Assembly (NCBI GenBank): GCA_029532415.1
Contig: JAQOTA010000047.1
Span: 1,116,001-1,180,000, forward strand
Reading direction: 5' to 3'
DNA from: Marasmius tenuissimus
Lineage: Eukaryota > Basidiomycota > Agaricomycetes > Agaricales > Marasmiaceae
Length of the DNA stretch: 64,000 nt
The notes under the pieces were generated by a model. It searched no databases. It saw nothing but the letters and a program-made list of their open reading frames with translations, and was not told where the DNA came from. Made by a program: the position numbers and the translations under genes. Shown here piece after piece: positions 44,999-55,681 of the stretch; the stretch's first letter is position 1; each line of letters starts with the position of its first letter.

Positions 44999-46504
44999 AT
45001 GGGAGAAAACACGGTGAGCCCGAGGTGATTCGTCTTGTTGGTTCTAGCTAACGATGAGCTAGGCCGATGTACTCCCCTCGAGATTAACCCACGAAGACGG
45101 TCTGCCAGTTGAGTTGGATACGAATGCAGCAGACGGCAGCGTGTTGTCCGACAAAGGCAAAGGCATTCCCTATCGACCAGAAGCATACTATGGTCAATTC
45201 TTGACAGAAAACGCTGTTCAGAGGAAACCGAGTGCCAGTGAGTGATCACCTCTACTCCCGAGTGTTAAGATCTTCAATCATTTCTTGTTCTCTAGTTCAC
45301 GCTCTGTTCCCCCTTGAACAGACCCCGGGCGTGATTTCTTTGTTGGCAGGGAAACCAAACGTTTTGACATTCCCCTTCTTGGAGTTGAGTTTCACCGCTC
45401 GAGATTCTCGGGACGCAGGGAACTCGGACATATCGGTCCCCATCTCTGGGCCTCTCCTTTCTCAAGGGCTTCAATATGGTGCTACTCCGGGAATAAATGG
45501 ATTGCTTTTGTGGTTTGAGCAGTTGCAAGAGCTTGTGCACGGGAGGAAAGCGGTCGGAGAAGGATGGAGGATCAGTATCGGATGTGGCTCTAGAGAGCTG
45601 ATGTCAAAGGTGTGTTCGGGCTCATTGTGACTTCCAATCGCGTCTCTAACCTATAAGTACAGACCGTTCAGGCTCTCGTCAACCCTGGAGGCCCGGTGCT
45701 GGTCGATTCCAACTCGAAGAATCATCTGTTCGTCTGTGCTTTTTCTTGATACAGAAACGCGTCTGAACGCTTGTCTACAGCGATCAGACACCCATCTTCT
45801 ACACGCACCCGGTGGAGGTTGTCGGTGAGTCATTCCTTGCATGTACCGAGTCTACTCCTGCTGACAGCTTGATCAGAGATCCCGGTAGATGGTCTCGGAA
45901 TAGTGCCATCCAAGCTTGAATCCATCCTTGAGACGTGGACGGATACTCGTGCAACGCCACGCCCCCAGGTACTGTATACAATTCCGTTCGGCGTTGGCCC
46001 AACGACGTCTCGCGAGCGAAGGATAGAAATCTTGAAGATTGCTAAGAGATGGGACATTGTCATTTTAGAAGGTGCGTGCGTCGTCTCAGTGATCCTCCTC
46101 GACGAAGTTCTTACCCCACAACAGACGACCCATATTATTATCTTTCCTCTCCTTCACAACGCGCCGAGTGCCCCTCGTATTTCAGCCTTGAGCGGGACTC
46201 GCTTGGCGAGGTCGGGCAGGTCCTGAGGTATGACACGCTATCGAAGATCATCGCGCCGGGATTGTCAATTGGATGGGTGTCGGGACCAGAGGCACTAGTC
46301 AACGCCGTCGATACGTTTGTGAGTTGCCGTTCCTTCGATCCTTCCCACATCCTCACGACTGGTCAACAGACATCCACAGCAAACCTACAAGCTGGGACAG
46401 TCAGCCAGACTGTATCCCTGGCTCTGCTCAGTGCTTGGGGGCACGAAGGGTTCTTGAAGCATGTCGAACGTGTATATGAATTTTATACGCAGTCTCCCGC
46501 GTGA
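44999..46504 (+). CDS. PLP-dependent aminotransferase class I/II (Aro8/AadAT type), possibly decayed
   Basis: Exons 44999-45013, 45063-45237, 45296-45609 and 45663 onward are in phase. Family blocks: QRKPSA, LFPLEQTPGVISLLAGKPN, LSQGLQYGATPGINGLLLWF, SIGCGSRELMSK, ALVNPGGPVLVDS, EIPVDGLGIVPSKLESIL, DDPYYYLSSPS, then DTLSKIIAPGLSIGW with the PLP-binding Lys. The usual NPTG motif reads GPTT (IPFGVGPTTSRER), losing the Asn that contacts the cofactor. No clean frame is found at 45,720-45,870, and the C-terminal domain after EFYTQ (46,490) is not recognisable. Aro8-type enzymes act on aromatic amino acids or 2-aminoadipate. The gene may be a pseudogene or have exons I failed to place. Confidence 0.55.
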
Positions 46505-47739
46505 ATGAATAGATCTACGATCGGGAATGACACGCACCCTTGTCCCGCAATCCTCTCCCGTCGTTGACGACGGATCCAAACATTGCCACTGATCCGCGCT
46601 TTCTACCGACGGTGCTCATGCGTTCGAGTAGCGACCTCGCTTTGCCCTCGACTTGGCTGGAAGGTTGGCTGGGTGTCTATTGCGATTGACGGTCCTCTGG
46701 AAAACCCTTGTCGTGTAGCCGATGATGGTAAAAAGTTCCTCTCGGACACGAGCCGCTGGCCCGCGGTACCGGTGCTGTAGCCAGGTAAGTGCTTGTCAAA
46801 TCCCTCAATCCTCTAAAACTGTGATGCCGCCTGTCGTGATGAAGAAAAGATCTGTTACGAAATGACCCACGGTGGGTGCTGAAGCTGAAGCACGAGTCCT
46901 CCAAGTCTTGCTTCTGATTGATATTTTCTCATGGACAGGAGCTCGTTACGATACAAGAAGGCGCGAACTCGCTGATACCTTTCGACGGCAAGTACCGTAG
47001 GGAACTGCGCACTGGATGGTCGTTCGAGGGAAGGTGTCGTTCATCTCGGTTCTGGATCTTCCACGGCCGGGCTGAGAATTATAAACCCAAACGGAAGTTG
47101 GGGCCCACAAGTGATCCCGATTCTGTACTTGGTCGCAGAGTGTAACCGCAGGCCTGGCATCACCGTCGTCCGAATACCGATATGAATGATATCACCTTTC
47201 TTAACCTCCCACTGTCGAGCTTCGCGCACGAGACTCAGACAGTCACCATCGACGGAGCCGTGAACAATCCTCGAACACATGATGTCGGCTAGAATAGCAT
47301 CTGAATTGAAAGCCGTGAACAAAAAGATTCCCCCATGATCTAGCTAGTAGAATTAGCTTGAACTTGAACTTGACATGTGCTGTTTGAAGGGGGCGAACAG
47401 GGCTGGGCAGGGCCATGTGATGCTCTGTAAATTGCGGGGTCAGCAGGGCACTCGTGTCCCCTCATCCTTCCTCCCAAACCTCCATCTTCTCCCTCATAGA
47501 TTCCTTTTTCTCTCTAGATTTCTACTCTACAGACTGTATCAAAGACTCTAGATTTCTCTTTCTCTTCTCAAGTTCTCGATAACAAGAGCCCTGAAGCTCC
47601 GGTTTGGTTTTCGTTTGGTGCGTTACCAGTACGAGGTCGTTTCCCTAGCCTTTTCTCATTATTCTGCTTCATTTTGCAGGTTTCTCTGTAGTTCAACTTC
47701 ACGTCTGTTACGACACAAAATTTACCAATCCAATCCGAT
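46505..47739. other. Gap after the aminotransferase; 5' flank of the PSP1 gene
   Basis: 46,580-46,910 may hold worn remains of the aminotransferase C-terminus, but no frame fits. A minus-strand frame of 93 codons at 47,041-47,322 is not recognised. From about 47,460 the sequence is strongly pyrimidine-rich (TTCTCCCTCATAG, TTTCTCTCTAG), as in promoters and leaders of constantly expressed fungal genes. A 5' UTR intron is possible. Confidence 0.4.
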
Positions 47740-50517
47740 ATGGCGACCTTTGACCAGCTCGACAAACTCGGGGTCCGGTTTCCAGGCTCTGGTGGGAACA
47801 CGAACGACGACAGACCGAACAGATTCACGACGGAAACGGGCCCTCCACCAATATCTCATCGCGAACGTGCAGCGTCGCAACCACCCCGAACTTCAGATCA
47901 ACCGTTCTTGTCGTCACCCATCATCCCATCTCGAAGTCCATGGAGCAACCAAGGAAGACTTCTAAGTCCAACTTCAGGATCGGGCGGTGGAAATGGAGGA
48001 GCTCGAGCGATACCAGTGCCCTCAACGAACCGTAGCGCATCATTCTCGTCTCAACCGCGCAATTCGACATCTTCGTCTTATTTCGCATCGGCAATGCGAG
48101 ACAGATCCTTCTCTTCCACATTTGAAGACGACGAAGAACTGGCGGAAGACTTTCCTTCAGACGATGTGGGGGATTACGATTTTGTTGGAAGAGGGTTCAC
48201 GGATAACTCTGGAAACAGTGGGATGGGAATGTCACCGAGTACGAACCGTGGAAGAGAGTTTGCGAATCAGTGGTCGAGGAGCAGGTCTCAATCTCTTGCT
48301 ACGACTACAGCTAGAGCGGTCCCGATGCCCATCGGTGGTTCATCTTACGGTCATCAGGCTGGTACAGGGTCGACTTACGCTAGCTGGAACGAGGGGCTAT
48401 TGAGCGGTTCCAATTCCCTGAACATTCCGGGTACACTCGGCAGCAGTCGATGGGGAGATATCAGAGCTCCTGCGAGGTGAGTTGTCTTCTCGATTGGCCC
48501 AGACTTCTCATGCCCGCGCGGTTACGACCATCATGCTGTTCTGTCTATTTTCGCTCGTTTTTTGATATTGTGACTTGCTGACACTTGGACATGGCGCAGA
48601 AACCCCACTGACATATCAAATCAGTCCCCTTTCGTTCGAGATGTTGGTCAGATTCTTCTCGAAGAATCTTCTCAGTTCAAGCAGCTGTGGAACCAACAAC
48701 AAGGCAGACTGGACCGAGACGAGATTCTGCCCTCGGCTGGTGGTGTCTCTCGCCTAGGAGGTGCTGGATTTACTCGTAACGTTGGAAGTGGGAGCTACCT
48801 TGGTGGAAATGGGAATGGAAATGTGTATGGGACTATTGGGGGTGGGCTTGGCGGAGCAGCAGGATATGGATATGGTGGCGGTGGTATGGGAAGTGGAACG
48901 TCAAGTCGACGTCATAGTGTCAGTATTGTTCAGCCCCGAAGAGGTGTTCAGGTTGGGTTCGATGCTGGCGGCCACGACGATACGTTTCAGGACGATGAAG
49001 ACCCCACTCGCGGCGCTAGCAACGGCAGCCTTATGGGAATGGCCCTCGGTAGCAACGGTGGAGGCTCCGGTGGGAACGCCGTTGGAGGAGGTCCTGGTGG
49101 GCTCATGTTGTCGGACGAGGACCTGCTTGGCCCAGGAGGTGAGATGGGCGTGGGGATGCTCAGCTTGAGCAGTCGGCTTGAAGGCCTGCAGTCCCAGCGT
49201 GAGGGATCCAGCCCAAGTCAGAGGGACAGTCAGCAACACACTCCCCAGAACCAAGCAGGGACGGGCTCTGCTTCCTCGTCTCTTCCTATCTACGCGCCGC
49301 TTTCGCGTAGCCCACCTGGCGCCAATGACCTTGTGTCCAGCTACCGACAGATGAATCTGAACGTCGGTGGTGATGGGTCATCTGGAGGGCGTACCCCCAG
49401 CGATGACCGTGGCGTTAGTCCAGGTCAACCCCCGCAACAGTCCCAGCAGCAGCAGCAGCAGCAACAACAACAACATTTCTTCCCGACCCAGCAGCCCCAG
49501 CAGCCGCATCCACAATACAATCAACCGTCGAACGAGGGCAGCTACGCGGCTCGCGCAAGGGCTGTCTCACAGAGCGGCGGTATCGGTGGCGGACCAACGT
49601 CGCCTATCTCACCTACCGGCACGAGAGGTCCAGGTCTCGGCGGAATTGTCCAAGGCATGACGCAGCAACAACAACAAGCGTACTTTGGGCATCCTCAGCA
49701 GCAGCAGCAACAGCATGGACACCCACATCCTCATCCTCCCCAGCACCACCACCAGCACGGCCAACACGGTCAACATAGCCGCCAGGCTTCCAACCAGCAG
49801 GATGCCGGCGAGCAGGGTCTGGGCAAGGGTCTTCCTCTATCGTCCGTTCCGTCTTCGTGGCCTCTTTTCATCGTCGAGTTCAAAGCCGGGAGGACGGACT
49901 TGTTTTACCTTACCGACCAAGTAGCTGCTACGATTTTGCAAGGCCAGATGAACGGCCACGCTGGGGAGAAACCCGTCAAAGTGGGTGACCTTGTCATCGT
50001 CGAGGCCGACCGTGGCAGGGATCTCGGAAGAGTGGTCAATGATAGTATCACTGTCAACGAGGTCGAGAGGTGGTTGGAGACTAGGGAGCATCAGACAGGG
50101 CAATTCGGTTCTCAGTGGGGTGACCAACCTATGAGTCCTACGAGTGGTCCTGGAGGGAAGAAGGAGATTACTCCGAAGATGATCATTGGCAAGGCTGGAG
50201 CTCAAGAGATTACGCAGTTGGCTGTGAAGATGCAGGACGAGAACAAGGCGTTGCAGTTGTGCCAGAGCAAGGTCAGGGCGAAGAAGCTGCCGATGGAGGT
50301 TGTTGACGCAGAGTATCAATGGTGAGCGCTCTTATTTGATTTAAGATTTTCTCGGTCTCATAGTCATTTCTTCCGCAGGGATCGACGCAAGTTGACGTTC
50401 TATTTCGTGGCTGAAAAGAGGATCGACTTCAGAGAGCTCGTCAGGGAGCTCTTCAGGCTGTACAAGACCAGGATCTGGATGGCGTCGTTGCAGAGCAGCG
50501 GTGGTTTCGAAGCGTGA
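47740..50517 (+). CDS. PSP1 C-terminal domain protein
   Basis: Three exons, 47740-48476, 48600-50321 and 50379-50517, giving 865 residues in consistent phase. Most of the protein is low complexity: Ser/Gly-rich, then Gln- and His-rich tracts (49,440-49,790, with a CAG/CAA run). The last 180 residues are conserved. They run from PLFIVEFKAGRTDLFYL through VGDLVIVEADRGRDLGRVV, then AVKMQDENKALQLCQSKV, to MEVVDAEYQWDRRKLTFYF and RIDFRELVRELFRLYKTRIW. This is the PSP1 C-terminal region. Yeast Psp1 is a granule-forming protein whose overproduction suppresses DNA polymerase alpha mutants, but the molecular role is not established. The splice site falls inside the conserved Trp codon (TG/G). Start is the first ATG of the long frame. 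Confidence 0.92.
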
Positions 50518-51335
50518 ATACAATGAAGGGGGTAGGCTGAGTTTTGGGAGGAAGAAACCAAGTAAAACTGGGCGATACCAACTGTTCGCCCCGAGGCCCT
50601 TTTCACATCAACTTTTTCCATCGAGCGAATTATTTATCCACTGGCTTACTACACAAAGAAAGCCGCAATCTTCAAAAAGCTGTCGAATCGAATCGAACTA
50701 TACCAACCTCTTTCTTTCAACAAGTCCCCTCATTCATCCCTTGTACTTGTATCGTCGACAGGCAACTCCCTTCCCGTCGTGTCTCGGTTTTTTGGCTCTC
50801 GGACACACCGGACATCTCGTTTTCTGCTCTTCGTTTAAGAGTTAAGTATATCATCTATGTATTGCTTCTGGCTTTATGCACCTGCACGTCTTATGCCGTG
50901 CCTTGTACAACACCCCATCCCTTTTCTGCGTTCTGCATTTTTGTTGTTGTCTTCTACCCTTGTTTTCACCTTTGTCCTTCCACAGTATATCATTTTTACT
51001 AACCGAAGTTCCCTGCGTCTCTTATTACATACCAACTTTGTACAGTACGACTATTTTGGGCGCCCTCAGGTTCCCTCTCGTGTACATATGAAGCATGAAA
51101 CTGTTGGCAAACTCGAGGAATGCAGATTGGACTGAGAGCAACAACGTTAGAATTACAGGTTTGTATGTGACCAATTAGTCTCCAGGAACTGGAGCCGAAA
51201 CCAAGGTGATGGTGAAATTAAGGTGGAAGGGTATCGTAAATCCGTGGATATATGTAGGAGTGGGCGTTATGGACCTCGAAGAGAATACAAGATGAGGACG
51301 ACGTATAGATACATATCGATGACTGTCTTCTGGTT
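50518..51335. other. Convergent 3' region of the PSP1 and APC11 genes
   Basis: T/C-rich sequence (for example TCTTTCTTTCAACAAGTCCCC) with several short chance frames. It probably holds the 3' UTRs of the two convergent genes. No RNA gene or repeat seen. Confidence 0.4.
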
Positions 51336-51768
51336 TCATGATGAGGATGGAGGGGCCTGCGCTACTTTTCTCTCAGCAGTTACTGGCGAACAGACGAATA
51401 TGTCAGCGAATCAACGCGTAACAGAGGGGCAAGGGAGACACACCCCATGTTCTCCGGTCCATTGGGCATTGCTGCTTAGAAGCTGCAGTTCCTATCCATT
51501 TCAAGAGGCAATGCATGTGGAATACATGACTGCATTCACCCCATACTAGAGCAAAATGAAGCGTCAGAAGCAAGTCAACAGCAAGAGGTAAGACTATAGA
51601 CGCACTCAGAGGACAATCATCGCCGGGAACTTTGCAAGACGGGCAGCAGCCTTCATAAGGTACTCGGCAAATTCCACAAACGTCGCCCTCGTCACCATCT
51701 GCCTCGTCAGTTCCTATATCCCAACGCCATTGTGCCACTGCGTGCCAACGCTTGACTGTAACTCGCAT
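51336..51768 (-). CDS. apc11: Anaphase-promoting complex subunit 11 (RING-H2)
   Basis: Three exons on the minus strand, 51768-51606, 51545-51444 and 51382-51336, giving 103 residues. The sequence starts MRVTVKRWHAVAQWRWD. The RING-H2 domain has DVCGICRVPYEGCCPSC, PGDDCPL, then WGECSHVFHMHCLLKWIG and QQCPMDRRTW, ending VTAERK. All zinc ligands are present. APC11 binds the E2 and catalyses ubiquitin transfer in the anaphase-promoting complex, which drives cell-cycle exit. A short acidic insert (TDEADGDEG) before the RING makes it slightly longer than most. It is transcribed divergently from the coiled-coil gene at 52,053, with a 284-bp shared gap. Confidence 0.95.
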
Positions 51769-52052
51769 TTCCAAGTGACTTGTATCCCAGGATGAGGTTA
51801 TCCACGAGCAAAATTATAGAGGAGCTGTTCGACGAAAGTTGGTCGACGATGATGGTGGTGCTGGTACAAGCTGGGCCGAAGCATTAGCAATACAGAGGTG
51901 ATCAACAAAGTTTTGTTTGGCTCTATTGACGTGTCGACGACGCGAAACAGGGCAATCGTGATCCCTCTTTCGCTTCCACGGTCTTCGGCGCGGTCCGAGG
52001 CTCCCTGCAACGCGTTGCTCGGTCGACAGTGGACACCACCTCATCGTTGTAG
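51769..52052. promoter_or_regulatory. Shared divergent promoter of APC11 and the coiled-coil gene
   Basis: 284 bases between two divergent starts. It is GC-balanced and contains inverted CGTCGA/TCGACG words around 51,835-51,945. No TATA box is visible. Shared control is possible but unproven. Confidence 0.4.
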
Positions 52053-52889
52053 ATGGCTACAACGAGGACTATTGCATCGTCACGCGATGAATTTCTCGAA
52101 GGTTCTAGTATGCAGGATACACATGATGAATCTCTCGCGTATGCGGACCAACTCGAGTTGCCTGAACAGGTCGAAAGGCGCATACAAGCGCTTGTCATGA
52201 CAGCAGACCTTCTTGGGCTGGAAGAACCTTCGTTTGTTGGGTGAGTTTAGTTGATTATCAGCTCTTACATGAATTAAAACAACGTTTTCCAGGTGTTTGG
52301 GTGCCCTTACGAACCTATCTTCCAAGAGGCTCTCCCTAAAGCAATCTCTATACCGTGCAGAATATGCTGTTAAGGAGCTCGAGACACATTTGGCTATGGT
52401 AGAGCATGAACAGAGGCTTTTGAACGGGTACGCTCCTTTGACATTTCTACACGCGTTGGACCTTACGACAACTCAAGGTAGCTGGAAACTTCACTTCGAT
52501 GAAGCTCTCTTATCAGATGAAAACTCGCCCGAGCTACTCGAACGCAAAAGGCAGGCTTTGCTGAAGAAAGCTAAAGAATACAAACGCGAGCTCGAGAATA
52601 TCAAACTTGAAGATCCACCCGTAACCGTATCAGATTTGTCCGCACAACAAGACCGCAACAAAGAGACCGAAGAGAGGATTCGCCAGAAGAGAGCAAAGCT
52701 GAAAGTATTCCAGGGATTACCCCCTGTAAGTTCTCAGTCCCCACCATTTATTGTCTCCGCGGTTCTTTAAGCCTTGCGCAGAACCTTGACCTAGCTCGTG
52801 CAGCATTAAGGAAGGCTGAAGAAGAACAGACGTACCTGTTTCAAGTACGTGAAAGGCTGCTTGGAAGCATGGCAGAGAGCATGGCATGA
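52053..52889 (+). CDS. Small coiled-coil protein, function unknown
   Basis: Three exons, 52053-52240, 52293-52725 and 52782-52889, giving 242 residues in phase. The protein is almost wholly helical with heptad-like spacing (LSSKRLSLKQSLYRAEYAVKEL; ERKRQALLKKAKEYKRELEN; NKETEERIRQKRAKLKVFQ) and ends LDLARAALRKAEEE...RERLLGSMAESMA. Small proteins of this shape include augmin (HAUS) and kinetochore subunits. That would suit its neighbour APC11, but I cannot assign a family from motifs. It shares a divergent promoter with APC11. Confidence 0.75.
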
Positions 52890-53495
52890 ATGGGAAACGG
52901 TGGAGGATTCCCTGGATGTCACTTTCACCACGACAGCACGAGGTTATTGAATAGTGTAGTTCATCGCCGAAACTCGAGAGGTGTTCTGCATACAGATTTC
53001 CAGGCTTTCCCGACGTATTTCCTGTCAATTCAACGGATACACATCGATCTGATCGGCCACATCCCAACATCGCGAACATTCCCCGTTCCGTGCAACCTAA
53101 CTGAGTAATGGAAAGGCATCGGCTGATTTTGGCATCGTTTTGTATGTGTTAATGTCCTTGTGTGACTTTTTGTTGGTCATACGTTATTGATCCCTCTCCG
53201 AACTTTCAAAGAATTTTAGCCACCCTGGAGGACCTGTCGTCGAAAAGCCCAGTCTCACCACGGATTACTCAAGTGAAGCACTCGTCGGAAAGGCGTTGTC
53301 TCAGGCTGTATCCTCATTATAACCTTGACTACCTTTTTGCGAACGGAAAAGGGCGGAGGGAAGGCAGAATGCTTGTCCAAGTACCTACATAGTTACATCG
53401 CAACTACCGGTGAGCCTATCTCTCACAAACGTCAATATAATCACCTTTTTGAATGAAAACCTTTGATTCATGCGGTCTCCGCTCCTTTCTCCATG
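52890..53495. other. Upstream region of AA9 gene 1, first copy of a tandem duplication
   Basis: No gene seen. About 53,080-53,230 matches 55,195-55,345 upstream of AA9 gene 2 (shared words TTGTTGGTCATACG, CTCTCCGAACTTTCA, GAATTTTAGCCAC). The tandem duplication therefore carried the promoter region. Confidence 0.55.
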
Positions 53496-53502
53496 TATAA
53501 AT
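53496..53502 (+). promoter_or_regulatory. TATA box of AA9 gene 1
   Basis: TATAAAT, 86 bases before the start codon, after a GTCTCCGCTCCTTTCTCC pyrimidine stretch. The same position and context are kept in AA9 gene 2. Confidence 0.6.
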
Positions 53503-53581
53503 GAGCAGATCTCGCAAGATAATTCCTTAGTGCTCTCGACTCGACTCGACGACTCGTCTGACTCGGAGGATCCAACGCATC

Positions 53582-54618
53582 ATGCTGTTCAACCTTCTCA
53601 GTCTTGCCTTAATCGCCTTACCCACGGTTCTCGCTCACGGTGGTGTCATCTCTATCGGTATTGGCGGAACCATCTACGACGGATGGCATCCCTACGACTC
53701 TCCCTCCAATCAATCTTCTATCATCCGTCCCTGGTCTACGTAGTAAGTAGCGGCTTTACAAACCTCTCAGGCTCAGCTCAAGCTTTCATCTCTACAGTGA
53801 TCCAATCACGGACGCTGGTGCTTCTACCCTTGCGTGTAACGACGATGGAACGAACCCAGCGAGCCAGAAGACGGCCACGATCGCAGCCGGATCCAAGATT
53901 ACCGCCTATTGGAACCAGGTCTGGCCTCATCCTCAAGGTCCTATGGTCAGTGAGCACCGACTGCACAGGACCAACTTGTAGCTAACCGCGTCTTGTCGCT
54001 AGCTCGCCTACATGGCCTCATGCGGGGGCTCGTCCTGCAATGGTTTCAATGCGAAATCTGCCAAATGGGTACGCTTTTCAGAACATCACTTACCCGCTAG
54101 CGTCTCATCCTCCCCCCGTCATTGCGTATAGTTCAAGATTGACCAAGTCGGACTTATCTCTGGAACCGTAGGAAACGGGAAATGGGGTTCTGGACAGATG
54201 ATTGACAACAACTCGTCGTGGACCACCACCATTCCTTCCACCATCCCCGCTGGTCCATACCTGATCAGATTCGAGACGATCGCCCTTCACTCCATGCCTG
54301 CGGTGAGCCTGCTCGCGTCTGATCAATCGACATTACCCTGACAAGACTTCTTTCTTTCTGCTCCAGCAATTCTACCCCGAATGCGCGCAACTGCAAGTCA
54401 CTGGTGGCGGTAGTCAAGCACCTTCTTCCTCCATCTTGGTCTCATTCCCTGGCGCGTACAAGAACACCGACCCCGGTGGTACGTGAATCTCGTGCTCGTC
54501 TCTTTGGAATCACTGATGAACCTTCGTACCACTCTTAGTGAACATCAATCTCTATACCCAGGAAGCAATGAGCCAGACGACCTACGTTATCCCTGGACCT
54601 GCTGTATATGGCAAGTGA
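53582..54618 (+). CDS. AA9 lytic polysaccharide monooxygenase 1 (CBM1 lost)
   Basis: Six exons: 53582-53742, 53798-53945, 54003-54068, 54132-54302, 54367-54478, 54539-54618, giving 245 residues. The signal peptide ([18 protein letters not shown]) is followed at once by HGGV; the first His of the mature protein is half of the copper brace. The second His is in FETIALHSM and the axial Tyr in [11 protein letters not shown]. Disulfide cysteines (LACNDDG, ASCGG, YPECAQ) are present. These secreted copper enzymes oxidatively cut cellulose or hemicellulose. The frame ends YGK at a TGA right after the catalytic domain. Compared with AA9 gene 2, the linker and CBM1 exons are deleted, and the stop is made from what is 3' UTR sequence in the other copy. 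Confidence 0.93.
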
Positions 54619-55595
54619 TGTGGCCTGTTTCTCGTATTTGGGTTATGTATAATGGTATAGGCATGAGTAACTTCGACTCGAGCGATGTAGCATTAATTCT
54701 TATTCTTTAATGGAATACTGGTGCTTACTGCAACTGGCTTGAGACGACGAACACACCACGCTGATGGAAAACTGCGCTGTGCTACCGTTCAGGAGGGCCC
54801 AAAGAGCACAGCGACGTCAGGACTTTGTATTCTGAGAGCGCACGAATCAATCGAGTGAATCGGTACTCGGAATGTGTGCGTCAGGCCGGCTGTGGTGAGT
54901 CCGAGTCCGTTGTTTTCCAGTCGTGTAGGTTGGGCCAACGGAGTATTGTCGTCGAGTGACGATCATCAGGCTGGCTGGAGATCGACTGCGCTGTGCCTTG
55001 TACTTGTCTCGCCGGACTCGCGTTGTTTGAGTTGATTTTCAATACCGTTGTCCGGCCGTTGTGGTCAAGATTCAGAAACGAGCTGTTGAAAATAGGGGCA
55101 AACTCCTCGGAGGCCTTCGACACGTGCTCTTTCAGGGGTTTTGATCGGATAGACATCATCGATTTCAGGCTTGTCGGCCATCTTTCAACGTCGCGAACAT
55201 TCACCGTTCCGTGCAGCCTAACCGTAAGGCACAGGCCTATTCTTGGCGCCGTTTTGTATGCGTCGACACTCTTTGTCACTTTTGTTGGTCATACGCTATT
55301 GCTTCCTCTCCGAACTTTCATAGAATTTTAGCCACTCTTGGGCACTAGAATGTCGAAAAATCTAGTTTGACCACGGATTATCAGGCCTGGCTTTCTGGGA
55401 GTGGCGCCCCATAGTCATGATCACCTTTTCGTGAAAGGAAACGGGCGGAGGGAAGGCAAAATGCTTGTTGAAGTACTAAGTTACAGGCTACATAGCAACT
55501 GGTGGTGAGTCTATGTTCAGAACTATTAGTAGGCATCACGGTCTCCTACTTTGGCGAGATCCATCAATTCATGCGGCCTCCGTTCATTCCTCACG
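54619..55595. other. 3' end of AA9 unit 1 and promoter of AA9 gene 2
   Basis: 54,619-54,715 matches the 3' UTR of AA9 gene 2 (57,105-57,210; shared CTTCGACTCGAGCGATGTAGC). 54,990-55,595 repeats the upstream region of AA9 gene 1. No other gene seen. Confidence 0.5.
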
Positions 55596-55602
55596 TATAA
55601 AA
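55596..55602 (+). promoter_or_regulatory. TATA box of AA9 gene 2
   Basis: TATAAAA, 86 bases before the start codon, at the same distance as in gene 1. Confidence 0.6.
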
Positions 55603-55681
55603 TGACAGACCTTGCAAGATCGTCCCTCAGTGCTCTCGACTCGACTCGACGACTCATCTGACTCGGAGGATCCACCGCATC

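Noticed and set aside
47041..47322. 93-codon minus-strand frame with VKKGDIIHIGIRTTVMPGL
   Set aside because: No homology I recognise, no clear start context or partner exon. It lies in the promoter gap of the PSP1 gene; more likely chance.
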